NCBI GenBank assembly: GCA_902496505.1
Contig: CABVBB010000191.1
Location: 1 to 5,428, forward strand
DNA from: an uncultured Peptococcaceae bacterium
GTDB lineage: Bacteria > Bacillota > Peptococcia > Peptococcales > Peptococcaceae
Reading direction: 5' to 3'
Length of the DNA stretch: 5,428 bases
Of this stretch, positions 1 to 5,428 are shown one piece after another (the first letter of the stretch is position 1; each line of letters begins with the position of its first letter). A program made the position numbers and the translations under genes. A model generated the notes under the pieces. That model saw nothing but the letters and a program-made list of their open reading frames with translations. It had not been told where the DNA came from and ran no database searches.

Positions 1-1
1 T

Positions 2-250
2 GCTGAGAACATCAGAGGCGAATACAGCATCCCTGTCTACCGCGCCATGATCCACTCCGGCCTGGGGATCGGTTTTTCCATCAAGCACAGCTATGACGAA
101 CAGATCTCCACTTATATCGCTGACCTGCCCAGCATCGTCATCAGTGATGAGGTCAAATTCCAGCTTTTCTGCATCTACAGCAGTACTGCCGCCCGCTCCT
201 CAGCTGTGCAGTATTTTATCGATTATCTCAAAAGCTGCACCCAGGTCTAG
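2..250 (+). CDS. LysR-type transcriptional regulator, C-terminal fragment (5' end outside window)
   Basis: The reading frame is open from base 2 to a TAG at 248-250 and gives the last 82 residues of a protein whose start lies to the left. It resembles the end of the periplasmic-binding-protein-like effector domain of LysR regulators. There is a helix followed by a glycine-rich turn (IHSGLGIGFS), then a charged stretch, then a beta strand (FQLFCIYSS), and finally the typical last helix SSAVQYFIDYL. In this family that domain binds a small-molecule inducer and controls DNA binding by an N-terminal winged helix-turn-helix, which is not visible here. A terminator follows 22 bases after the stop, so the gene probably ends its own transcript and is not co-transcribed with the downstream cluster. 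Its target cannot be told from the fragment. The family call rests on fold-like pattern only, with no DNA-binding domain to confirm it. Confidence 0.75.
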   Translation, partial: AENIRGEYSIPVYRAMIHSGLGIGFSIKHSYDEQISTYIADLPSIVISDEVKFQLFCIYSSTAARSSAVQYFIDYLKSCTQV

Positions 251-272
251 CCAGGTGCGGACTTTTCTACAT

Positions 273-294
273 AAAGGCTGCTCTGCGGCCTTTT
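273..294 (+). terminator. Intrinsic terminator after the LysR-type gene
   Basis: Bases 273-281 (AAAGGCTGC) pair with 285-293 (GCGGCCTTT) in a 9-bp stem containing one G-U pair, around a TCT loop. The stem runs directly into a short T run (291-294) before GTAAC. It lies 22 bases past the LysR stop and 68 bases before the SWIM gene. The U tract is short, so termination may be incomplete. Confidence 0.6.
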
Positions 295-297
295 GTA

Positions 298-319
298 ACG
301 GCGGTCTTCGATCTGCCGT
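298..319 (+). promoter_or_regulatory. Small imperfect inverted repeat upstream of the SWIM gene
   Basis: ACGGCGG at 298-304 can pair with CTGCCGT at 313-319 (7 bp, one G-U pair) around an 8-base loop. It sits just after the terminator and 42 bases before the SWIM start, where a promoter or operator for the cluster would be expected. I could not find a convincing -35/-10 pair in 295-361. The repeat may be an operator, a leader hairpin or chance. Confidence 0.2.
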
Positions 320-361
320 GACCATATCTTAGCAATCATTTGAGAAGGCGAGGACGATCCT

Positions 362-1801
362 ATGCAGCAAATCACCGAACAGCAGATATTGGCCTTGGCG
401 CCCAATGCGGCAGCCGCGGCCAATGGCAGAAAGATCTCGGACAAAGGCGGCTTCGTGCGCCTGGAATGCTCAGCTGACGATACGTATTACTGGGGGGAAT
501 GTACCGGCAGCGGCAAGAGCAATTATATCACCAGCATCGATTTCATCGATCCGGCTGCACCTTTGATCCGCTGCTCCTGCCCCAGCCGTCAGTTTCCGTG
601 CAAGCACGGCCTGGCGCTGATGTATGAGATCATGAAGCAAAAGCCCTTTGCCCCCTGTGAGATCCCCGAGGATATTTTGAAAAAGCGGGAGAAAAAACAA
701 TCCCGCGAAGAAAAAAAAGCTCAGCCGCCGGAGGAGGGGACCCCCAAAGCTGAGCCCAAGATCAACAAATCAGCCCGCACCAAAAAACTCAAAAAACAGC
801 TGGAAGGGCTGGATCTCTTGCAGAAACTGGTGCAGGATCTGCTCAAAGCCGGATTAGGCACCATGGGCAGCGTGACGCTCAGCACTTACCGCCAGCTGGC
901 CAAACAGCTGGGCGATTATTATCTGCCCGGCCCGCAGCGGCTGCTCAATAAATTGATCATGGAAATGGCGGCCTTCCAAAACGATGGTCAGGACGATCAT
1001 TATGAAGCCGCGGTCAAATGTTTGGAGGACCTGCACGCGCTGGAGAAAAAATCCCGCCAATATCTCTCCGCCAAGCTGGAAAGCGGCGCTGTAGAGCAGG
1101 ATGACAATGTGCTCTACGAAGAATTGGGCGGTGTTTGGAAGCTGGCTGAATTAGAACAGCTGGGACTTTATAAAAATGAGGCTAAGCTGTTGCAGCTGGC
1201 CTTTTGGGTAGACTTCGACAAAGCCCGGAACGAATATATCGACACGGGCTGCTGGCTGGATCTGGACACCGGCGAAATCGACATGACCTACAATTATCGG
1301 CCGATAAAAGCGCTGCAGTATGTGAAGCAGGAGGACAGTTTTTTCGGCGTGGCGGAGATACCCTCTCTGGTCTACTATCCTGGCGATGGCAACCGCCGCG
1401 TGCGCTGGGACGGCGCCGTGCTGCGCGAGACAGTGCCTGATGATCTGGCTAAGGCGCGCCGATACAGCGCCCAGACCCTGGCACCCGCCGTCAAGCAGGC
1501 CAAAAACCTGCTCAAAAACGCTTTGTCCGCACCGATGCTCCTAGGCCTCTATGCCTACGCCCGCATCGGCCAGATCAACGACGATCTGGTGCTGGAGGAC
1601 GGCGCAGGCGATCGTATCCTCTTGGGCGATCTGCCGGGCATGGAAAGCACGGTGGACAGACTGCGGATCTTGCCGGAAGCATCCTTGTGGCAGGATCAGG
1701 TGCTTTTGGGCGGATTATTTTATGACGGACCGCAAAAACGCATGGTCCTTATGCCCTTTAGTATCGTGACAGAAACTAAGCTGGTGCGTTTACTTTATTG
1801 A
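362..1801 (+). CDS. SWIM zinc-finger protein (YehQ-like role)
   Basis: This 479-residue protein carries a SWIM zinc finger near its N-terminus. The zinc ligands C71, C73, C80 and H82 (CSCPSRQFPCKH) fit the CxCx(n)CxH pattern and are followed by the usual helix GLALMYEI. SWIM domains bind zinc and are thought to mediate DNA or protein contacts. Residues about 107-148 form a Lys/Glu-rich, probably disordered linker. The remaining 330 residues look alpha/beta, contain several Trp and Tyr, and match no enzyme motif I know. There are no membrane segments or signal peptide. The ATG at 362 is preceded by GAGGA at 350-354 with 7-base spacing. The gene is the first of the cluster and ends 33 bases before the helical-repeat gene. 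In Enterobacteria a SWIM protein (YehQ) is encoded with the MoxR ATPase YehL, so a shared function with the downstream ATPase is likely but inferred. Confidence 0.88.
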   Translation: MQQITEQQILALAPNAAAAANGRKISDKGGFVRLECSADDTYYWGECTGSGKSNYITSIDFIDPAAPLIRCSCPSRQFPCKHGLALMYEIMKQKPFAPCEIPEDILKKREKKQSREEKKAQPPEEGTPKAEPKINKSARTKKLKKQLEGLDLLQKLVQDLLKAGLGTMGSVTLSTYRQLAKQLGDYYLPGPQRLLNKLIMEMAAFQNDGQDDHYEAAVKCLEDLHALEKKSRQYLSAKLESGAVEQDDNVLYEELGGVWKLAELEQLGLYKNEAKLLQLAFWVDFDKARNEYIDTGCWLDLDTGEIDMTYNYRPIKALQYVKQEDSFFGVAEIPSLVYYPGDGNRRVRWDGAVLRETVPDDLAKARRYSAQTLAPAVKQAKNLLKNALSAPMLLGLYAYARIGQINDDLVLEDGAGDRILLGDLPGMESTVDRLRILPEASLWQDQVLLGGLFYDGPQKRMVLMPFSIVTETKLVRLLY

Positions 1802-1825
1802 TCAATGCGTGCACTGCACAGAAAT

Positions 1826-1829
1826 GAGG
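1826..1829 (+). promoter_or_regulatory. Ribosome binding site that decides the start of the helical-repeat gene
   Basis: GAGG at 1826-1829 lies 5 bases before the ATG at 1835. An upstream in-frame ATG at 1805 has no comparable site and sits 4 bases after the SWIM stop. The decayed second copy near 3800 begins at the codon equivalent to 1835 and carries its own AAAGGAG, which independently supports 1835 as the real start. Confidence 0.65.
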
Positions 1830-1834
1830 TTATC

Positions 1835-3775
1835 ATGGATCTGACACCTTTATATGAACTGCGGGAACGATTGAAGACCAGCGCTATTGCCGGTACGGCG
1901 CTGCTGGCGGACGATTTCCGCTTAAAAAGAGCGATTGAAAATTTTGCCCCCCTGGCCCAAGCTTCACCGATCTTCGGCAAGGTGGCGCAATTGGCGCAGG
2001 CGGCCTTGGCACCGGACTGCGCTGACCGGCCCGGCGCGCTTTTGGACGCGCTGACACTGACGGATGCGGTGCTCTGCACGCAGGGCGCCACCGCTGTGAC
2101 TGGCGAACTGACGCCCCTATCGGATCTCGGCTGGGGCAGCGCGGTGACCAATGCGCCCTACTCTGTCGTTGCGCCGCTGCTGGACGCGCTGCACCATTCC
2201 GGCGGAGGCCGCTACAGCCTGGTCATGGAAACGCACGATCAGCACCCAGAATATTTCGAGGATCACCGGGTCAAAGCCGCGCTGGTCAAGGCGCTGGGCG
2301 CTTCCTATGCGGAGCTGGCCGACCAAGCGGCAGCCTGGCTCAAGGCCGATTCTCCGGCCATCGTGCCCTTGGTCAAGCAGGGCTTCGATCCCCAGGGCAA
2401 AAAAGAAATGGTGCGCCGTGTGGAGGTCATCGACGCGTTAGCCGGTGCTGCGGAAAATGAATTTTATCTCACGCAGTTGGAAGATGCGGAAAAAGACGTG
2501 AAAGCTGCGCTGATCTACGCTCTGCGCCACGATCCGGACAATGTGGACAAACTGCTGTCCCTGGTCCAATCGGAAAAAGGCAATGCCCGCGATACGGCCC
2601 GCTGGGCGCTGACCGCGCTGGACGCTCCCGCCATCTGGGACTATTGGCAGAAGCTGGCCGCCAAAAAACCGCAGGAGGCGGGCAAATATCTCTCCGCCTC
2701 TGCTTCCGAGACCGCCTGCACCCTGGTCACTGACGCTCTGCTCAAACTGCTGGAGACTTTGCCCGATGACGATGCCGCCGCGAAGCTGGAGGAAGGCACC
2801 AAAAACGCCCTGTGTCAGCTGCTCGCTGCTCTGCCGGGCAAAAGCAGCCCCGCTGTCTGCGACTGCTTCCGCCAAGCCGCGGCCTTGGGCGAACGGCTGG
2901 ATCGGGTCGGGCGCAATGACGCCAATAAGCGCTTCTATTCTGTCCAGCCTCTGCGGCAATATTTATATGAGACGCAAGCGTTCAGCCAATTCGCAGCGAA
3001 TACGTTGCTGAATGCCCTGCTCCGCACGCCGCAGCCTGAACTGGCCGCGCTGGCGCAGGAGCTCTACGATGAATACGGCGATACCTATCTGCAAACCCTG
3101 CTGGCCGCCAAATTTCTCACTCAACCGGCGGCAGACAACTACCATTTTGTTGCTGACCTATTGGACAAAAAGCGCCCGCTCTCCCAAAAAGCAGCTGCCC
3201 GCCTAACTGAGCAGATCGCCCAATTCTTAGCCGCCATCCATTGGCAGGCAAAGCAGCAGACCTTCTCCCTCTTCACTTGGCACGAAGATCCCCGCACCAG
3301 CACAGCTGTGATGACCGTGACCGACCTGCCCGAGCCTCTGGACGAACGCTTTTACAAGCTGCTCATGGACCAAGGTGACGAAGACCTGGACAGCGTGCTC
3401 TCCCAATGGGTCCAGCCGCAAAACGACGCCCTCTGCCAAAAGCTGGGCCGCTATTTTTATCAACGGGCGCTGCTCAAAGACAACAACTACCCCTATCTGG
3501 ACTATCTGCGCCAATGCCGATGGATGGACTGCACCGATCTCCTCCTCAGCTACTACAAGCGCAACACGAGCATCGATCTCTGGTTTTTGCTCCGCTATAT
3601 CGCCGAAATGCCCGGCCTCAACCAGACCAAAGCCCAAGAAGTCCAGCGTCTCTATGACGCCCTCAGCCAAGATCAGCTGCCTCAGCACACCTCACGGAAA
3701 AAAGAGTCCCTGCTGGAAGCGCTGCAAAACACCCTTTTTGAACTCAAAAGAGGCGAATCGGTCACCGAGCACTAG
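1835..3775 (+). CDS. Large helical (HEAT-like repeat) protein of the MoxR/SWIM cluster
   Basis: This 646-residue protein consists almost entirely of predicted amphipathic helices with Ala/Leu-rich periodicity. HEAT-like helical pairs are clearest at residues about 145-170, 187-206 and 217-263 (for example DVKAALIYALRHDPDNVDKL followed by ARDTARWALTAL). The rest, to about residue 610, is also helical, including an aromatic-rich part at 535-590. No catalytic motif, zinc site, signal peptide or membrane helix is visible, which points to a cytoplasmic scaffold or adaptor. The start at 1835 is preferred to 1805 because of the ribosome binding site. The gene lies 33 bases after the SWIM gene, in the same direction, so the two are probably co-transcribed. 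I do not recognise the family by name. Its place between SWIM and MoxR genes suggests that it serves the ATPase complex, which is an inference. A partial decayed copy of its 5' end follows immediately downstream. Confidence 0.82.
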   Translation: MDLTPLYELRERLKTSAIAGTALLADDFRLKRAIENFAPLAQASPIFGKVAQLAQAALAPDCADRPGALLDALTLTDAVLCTQGATAVTGELTPLSDLGWGSAVTNAPYSVVAPLLDALHHSGGGRYSLVMETHDQHPEYFEDHRVKAALVKALGASYAELADQAAAWLKADSPAIVPLVKQGFDPQGKKEMVRRVEVIDALAGAAENEFYLTQLEDAEKDVKAALIYALRHDPDNVDKLLSLVQSEKGNARDTARWALTALDAPAIWDYWQKLAAKKPQEAGKYLSASASETACTLVTDALLKLLETLPDDDAAAKLEEGTKNALCQLLAALPGKSSPAVCDCFRQAAALGERLDRVGRNDANKRFYSVQPLRQYLYETQAFSQFAANTLLNALLRTPQPELAALAQELYDEYGDTYLQTLLAAKFLTQPAADNYHFVADLLDKKRPLSQKAAARLTEQIAQFLAAIHWQAKQQTFSLFTWHEDPRTSTAVMTVTDLPEPLDERFYKLLMDQGDEDLDSVLSQWVQPQNDALCQKLGRYFYQRALLKDNNYPYLDYLRQCRWMDCTDLLLSYYKRNTSIDLWFLLRYIAEMPGLNQTKAQEVQRLYDALSQDQLPQHTSRKKESLLEALQNTLFELKRGESVTEH

Positions 3776-3785
3776 CCTTCCCTCC

Positions 3786-3826
3786 GAAAGGAGTTCCTCA
3801 TGGATATGACCCCTTTATACGAACTG
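3786..3826 (+). repeat. Second copy of the 5' end of the helical-repeat gene (partner at 1821-1861)
   Basis: These 41 bases align without gaps to 1821-1861, with 34 identities by hand count. The ribosome binding site part (14 bases) matches at 10 positions, and the first nine codons match at 24 of 27 bases. Two of the three codon differences are silent (ACA/ACC, TAT/TAC) and one changes Leu to Met. The copy therefore includes both the translation signal and the start of the coding region. Confidence 0.8.
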
Positions 3827-3946
3827 TGAAAACGGTAAAAAATAGCCGCTTTGACCCTATTCGCTAAAAAAGATTTCCCTGAAAATCTTCATACCATCAC
3901 CAAGCTTCAGCAAGGCGAGAAGCTTATTGGTGAGCAGAATCCCTAA
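3800..3946 (+). pseudogene. Remnant of a duplicated or paralogous helical-repeat gene
   Basis: An ATG at 3800, behind a strong AAAGGAG at 3787-3793, begins MDMTPLYEL, nearly identical to MDLTPLYEL at the start of the gene at 1835. The frame is then broken by TGA (3827-3829) and TAA (3836-3838). These stops stand where the intact gene has Arg10 and Leu13, while Arg12 and Lys14 are retained between and after them. The same frame continues for 35 codons (starting KIAAL, then LFAKKDF) to a TAA at 3944-3946. Weak similarity to the intact protein (KTSAIAG..LLADDF) can be followed to about residue 28 with a two-codon gap, and beyond that I see none. The stretch is clearly richer in A and T than the flanking genes, as expected of decaying sequence. 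It is best read as the relic of a tandem paralogue whose body was deleted. A nine-residue leader peptide is a less likely alternative. Confidence 0.72.
3902..3925 (+). other. Small stem-loop inside the remnant
   Basis: AAGCTTC at 3902-3908 pairs perfectly with GAAGCTT at 3919-3925 around a 10-base loop. No T run follows, so it does not look like an intrinsic terminator. It ends one base before the candidate -35 element of the ATPase gene. It could be a structural leftover, an operator or chance. Confidence 0.25.
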
Positions 3947-3955
3947 AAATATAAA
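3927..3955 (+). promoter_or_regulatory. Candidate sigma-70/sigma-A type promoter for the ATPase gene
   Basis: TTGGTG (3927-3932) and TATAAA (3950-3955) are separated by exactly 17 bases. The -10 box matches the consensus at 5 of 6 positions and the -35 box at 3 of 6. Transcription would begin near 3962, giving a leader of roughly 18 bases that just contains the Shine-Dalgarno. The palindrome ACGATCGT at 3955-3962 overlaps the end of the -10 box and the predicted start, and could be an operator. This would let the ATPase and DUF5682 genes be expressed separately from the SWIM and helical-repeat genes. Confidence 0.4.
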
Positions 3956-3965
3956 CGATCGTCTT

Positions 3966-3972
3966 AAGGAGG
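3966..3972 (+). promoter_or_regulatory. Strong Shine-Dalgarno fixing a TTG start
   Basis: AAGGAGG at 3966-3972 lies 7 bases before the TTG at 3980. No in-frame ATG occurs near by; the next methionine is residue 36, which is within conserved-looking sequence. The site therefore decides TTG as the start of the AAA+ ATPase. Confidence 0.8.
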
Positions 3973-3979
3973 AATAATT

Positions 3980-5068
3980 TTGGATAAGCAAAATGTACAG
4001 CGTCTCCCCGCGGAGGCCCTTTTTCAGGAGGAGATCGACGCTCTGATCAAAGCGGAGACAGACCCTATCCCCACAGGCTGGCAGATGTCGCCGCGCTCAG
4101 TGCGCACCTATATCTGCGGCGGCAAGGTGGGCGATAAGCTCATCACGCCCAAATACATCGGCCACGAACGGCTGGTGGAGATCGCTATTTCCACCCTGGT
4201 CACTGATCGGGCGCTCCTTTTGATAGGCGAACCAGGCACCGCCAAAAGCTGGCTGTCAGAGCATCTGACCGCGGCCATCAACGGCGATTCCACCAAGGTG
4301 GTGCAGGGCACGGCCGGTACCACCGAGGAGCAGATCCGCTACTCCTGGAACTACGCTATGCTCATCGCCCAAGGCCCCTCCATGGACGCTATGCTCAAAA
4401 GCCCCGTTTTCCACGCCATGGAGACGGGCACCATCGCCCGCTTTGAAGAGATCTCCCGCTGCGCTTCAGAGGTACAGGACGCGCTGATCTCCATCCTCTC
4501 GGAAAAACGCTTGTCCGTGCCGGAATTGGGCCTGGAAGTGCCGGCGCAGAAGGGCTTTTCCATCATTGCCACGGCCAATACCCGCGACAAGGGCGTCAAC
4601 GATATGTCCGCAGCCCTCAAGCGGCGCTTCAACATCGTGGTGCTGCCTGCACCGGAAAGTTTGGAAAGCGAGATGGAGATCGTGCGCACCCGCGTCAGCC
4701 AGCTGGCGGGCAATCTGGATCTCAACGCCGCTTTGCCGGAGGAGGATGTGGTGGAAAAAGTCTGCACCATTTTCCGCGAGCTGCGTAATGGTGAAACGCT
4801 GGACCACAACCAAAAACTCAAGCCGCCCAGCGGTGTGTTATCCACAGCAGAAGCCATCTCCCTGCTCTGCAATTCCATGGCGCTGGCCGGCAGCTTCGGC
4901 AGCGGCATCATTTCCGATGCAGACCTGGCGGCAGGCCTGCAAGGCGCTGTGATCAAGGATGACAGCAAGGACGCCCTCGCTTGGAAGGAATATCTGGAAA
5001 ATATCATGAAAAAACGGGGCGCACGCTGGTCCGGGCTGTATCAGGCGTGCAAAGGACTGAACCCATGA
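3980..5068 (+). CDS. MoxR-family AAA+ ATPase, YehL-like subfamily
   Basis: This 362-residue protein has the AAA+ core of MoxR ATPases. Walker A is GEPGTAKS at residues 83-90. The Walker B region is TIARFEEISR (151-160), followed by the MoxR-typical helix EVQDALISILSEKRL. Sensor 1 is in IIATANTRD (N200), and the likely arginine finger is in ALKRRFN (R215/R216). The C-terminal lid contains LSTAEAISLL (about 287-296), where many AAA+ proteins have a sensor-2 arginine; none is evident in that segment. Walker B has Glu-Glu in place of the usual Asp-Glu, which I believe is typical of the YehL branch. MoxR ATPases form ring oligomers and use ATP to remodel partners, usually together with vWA proteins. 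There are no membrane segments, so it is cytosolic. It begins with TTG and its stop overlaps the DUF5682 start by ATGA, implying translational coupling. The family is sure, while the subfamily rests on neighbours and the FEE motif. Confidence 0.92.
   Translation: MDKQNVQRLPAEALFQEEIDALIKAETDPIPTGWQMSPRSVRTYICGGKVGDKLITPKYIGHERLVEIAISTLVTDRALLLIGEPGTAKSWLSEHLTAAINGDSTKVVQGTAGTTEEQIRYSWNYAMLIAQGPSMDAMLKSPVFHAMETGTIARFEEISRCASEVQDALISILSEKRLSVPELGLEVPAQKGFSIIATANTRDKGVNDMSAALKRRFNIVVLPAPESLESEMEIVRTRVSQLAGNLDLNAALPEEDVVEKVCTIFRELRNGETLDHNQKLKPPSGVLSTAEAISLLCNSMALAGSFGSGIISDADLAAGLQGAVIKDDSKDALAWKEYLENIMKKRGARWSGLYQACKGLNP
5051..5056 (+). promoter_or_regulatory. Ribosome binding site of the DUF5682 gene inside the ATPase gene
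   Basis: AAAGGA at 5051-5056 lies 8 bases before the ATG at 5065, within the last codons of the ATPase gene. With the ATGA overlap it supports coupled translation and this choice of start. Confidence 0.55.
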
Positions 5069-5428
5069 GCGCGCTGCCAGCCTTTTTTGGCATCCGCCAC
5101 CTCTCTCCCGCCGGCGCCTACCATCTGCGCCAATTCCTGACCGACAAACAGCCCAAGCTGGTGCTCATCGAAGGGCCGGAGGATTTTAACGACCAATTGG
5201 TGCATCTGGTCCATGCCCAGACTCAGCCGCCTATCGCTATTTTGGCTTACACGCAGGAAGCGCCGGTGCGCAGTCTCCTCTACCCCTTTGCCGAGTATTC
5301 GCCGGAATATCAGGCCGTGCAGTGGTGCCATGAGCAGAACGTCCCCTGCCAATTCATCGATCTGCCGTCAGACGTTTTTCTGGCGCTGGCAGAAGAGGAA
5401 TTGGCGCCTGCGGACGCTGGCGAGGAAG
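5065..5428 (+). CDS. DUF5682 family protein (YehM-like), N-terminal part, cut by window end
   Basis: The frame opens at the ATG at 5065 and stays open to the edge, giving 121 residues. Recognisable family segments are GIRHLSPAGAYHL (9-21), LVLIEGPED (32-40), PIAILAY (56-62), the strongly conserved-looking PFAEYSPEYQA (74-84) and CQFIDLP (95-101). The pattern of a histidine after the first strand, then a strand ending in Glu-Gly-Pro, recalls the TraB/TIKI/EreA-ChaN type fold. This makes H12 and E36 candidate functional residues, but that is inference. Known family members are several hundred residues long, so most of the protein lies outside. The ATGA overlap with the ATPase gene places both in one translational unit, as with YehL and YehM in Enterobacteria. 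A vWA gene is expected next. No function has been shown for the family as far as I know. Confidence 0.82.
   Translation, partial: MSALPAFFGIRHLSPAGAYHLRQFLTDKQPKLVLIEGPEDFNDQLVHLVHAQTQPPIAILAYTQEAPVRSLLYPFAEYSPEYQAVQWCHEQNVPCQFIDLPSDVFLALAEEELAPADAGEE

Noticed and set aside
710..720. Run of eight A bases in the SWIM gene as a possible programmed frameshift site
   Set aside because: It falls in a Lys-rich linker where A runs are expected, I see no stimulatory structure, and the zero frame encodes a full-length protein.
1805..1834. Upstream in-frame ATG adding ten residues to the helical-repeat protein
   Set aside because: It has no good ribosome binding site, its extension overlaps the GAGG that serves 1835, and the duplicated copy begins at the codon equivalent to 1835.
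2438..2959. Minus-strand open frame of 173 codons within the helical-repeat gene
   Set aside because: It is a GC-rich shadow of the + strand gene, with no ribosome binding site and low-complexity Gln/Gly/Arg-rich content.
3902..3925. Stem-loop as a terminator between the two halves of the cluster
   Set aside because: No T run follows the 7-bp stem, and a mainly A/G sequence comes after it.
3776..3979. Insertion sequence or attachment site as the cause of the AT-rich gap
   Set aside because: There are no terminal inverted repeats, target-site duplication or transposase fragment; the clear match to the neighbouring gene explains the stretch better.
4351..5007. Minus-strand open frame of 218 codons within the ATPase gene
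   Set aside because: It lies opposite a clear AAA+ gene with all motifs in the + frame, and its own product is Ser/Arg-rich with no recognisable domain.
1..5428. CRISPR array, tRNA or rRNA
   Set aside because: I saw no regularly spaced repeats and no cloverleaf or rRNA-like sequence on either strand.

Overview
The window holds the tail of one regulatory gene followed by most of a same-strand gene cluster built around a YehL-type MoxR AAA+ ATPase. All supported genes are on the + strand. The genes are GC-rich, carry strong AGGAGG-type ribosome binding sites, include one TTG start, and read in the standard code. This suits a Firmicutes-type bacterium, possibly one of the GC-richer anaerobic lineages such as Negativicutes. 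That assignment is an inference from general features only.

Layout: (1) 2-250 is the C-terminal end of a LysR-type transcriptional regulator, closed by an intrinsic terminator at 273-294. (2) 362-1801 encodes a SWIM zinc-finger protein with a CxCx6CxH motif. (3) 1835-3775 encodes a 646-residue all-helical, HEAT-like repeat protein that I do not recognise by name. (4) 3776-3979 is an AT-richer gap. It contains a decayed copy of the ribosome binding site and first codons of gene 3, interrupted by in-frame stops, and then a candidate promoter. (5) 3980-5068 encodes the MoxR/YehL-family AAA+ ATPase, with a TTG start behind a near-perfect Shine-Dalgarno. (6) 5065 to the window end is the N-terminal third or less of a DUF5682 (YehM-like) protein, which overlaps the ATPase gene by ATGA.

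Together this resembles the enterobacterial yehL-yehM-yehP-yehQ locus, which combines a MoxR ATPase, a DUF5682 protein, a vWA protein and a SWIM protein. Here there is a different gene order and an added helical-repeat gene. A vWA-domain gene is expected just past the right edge. MoxR ATPases usually work with vWA proteins as chaperone-like or remodelling pairs. MoxR-vWA clusters with extra components have been proposed as regulated conflict or stress systems, but their biochemical role is not established. The most distinctive local feature is the remnant at 3800-3946, which suggests that the helical-repeat gene was once duplicated, or had a paralogue, between itself and the ATPase gene.
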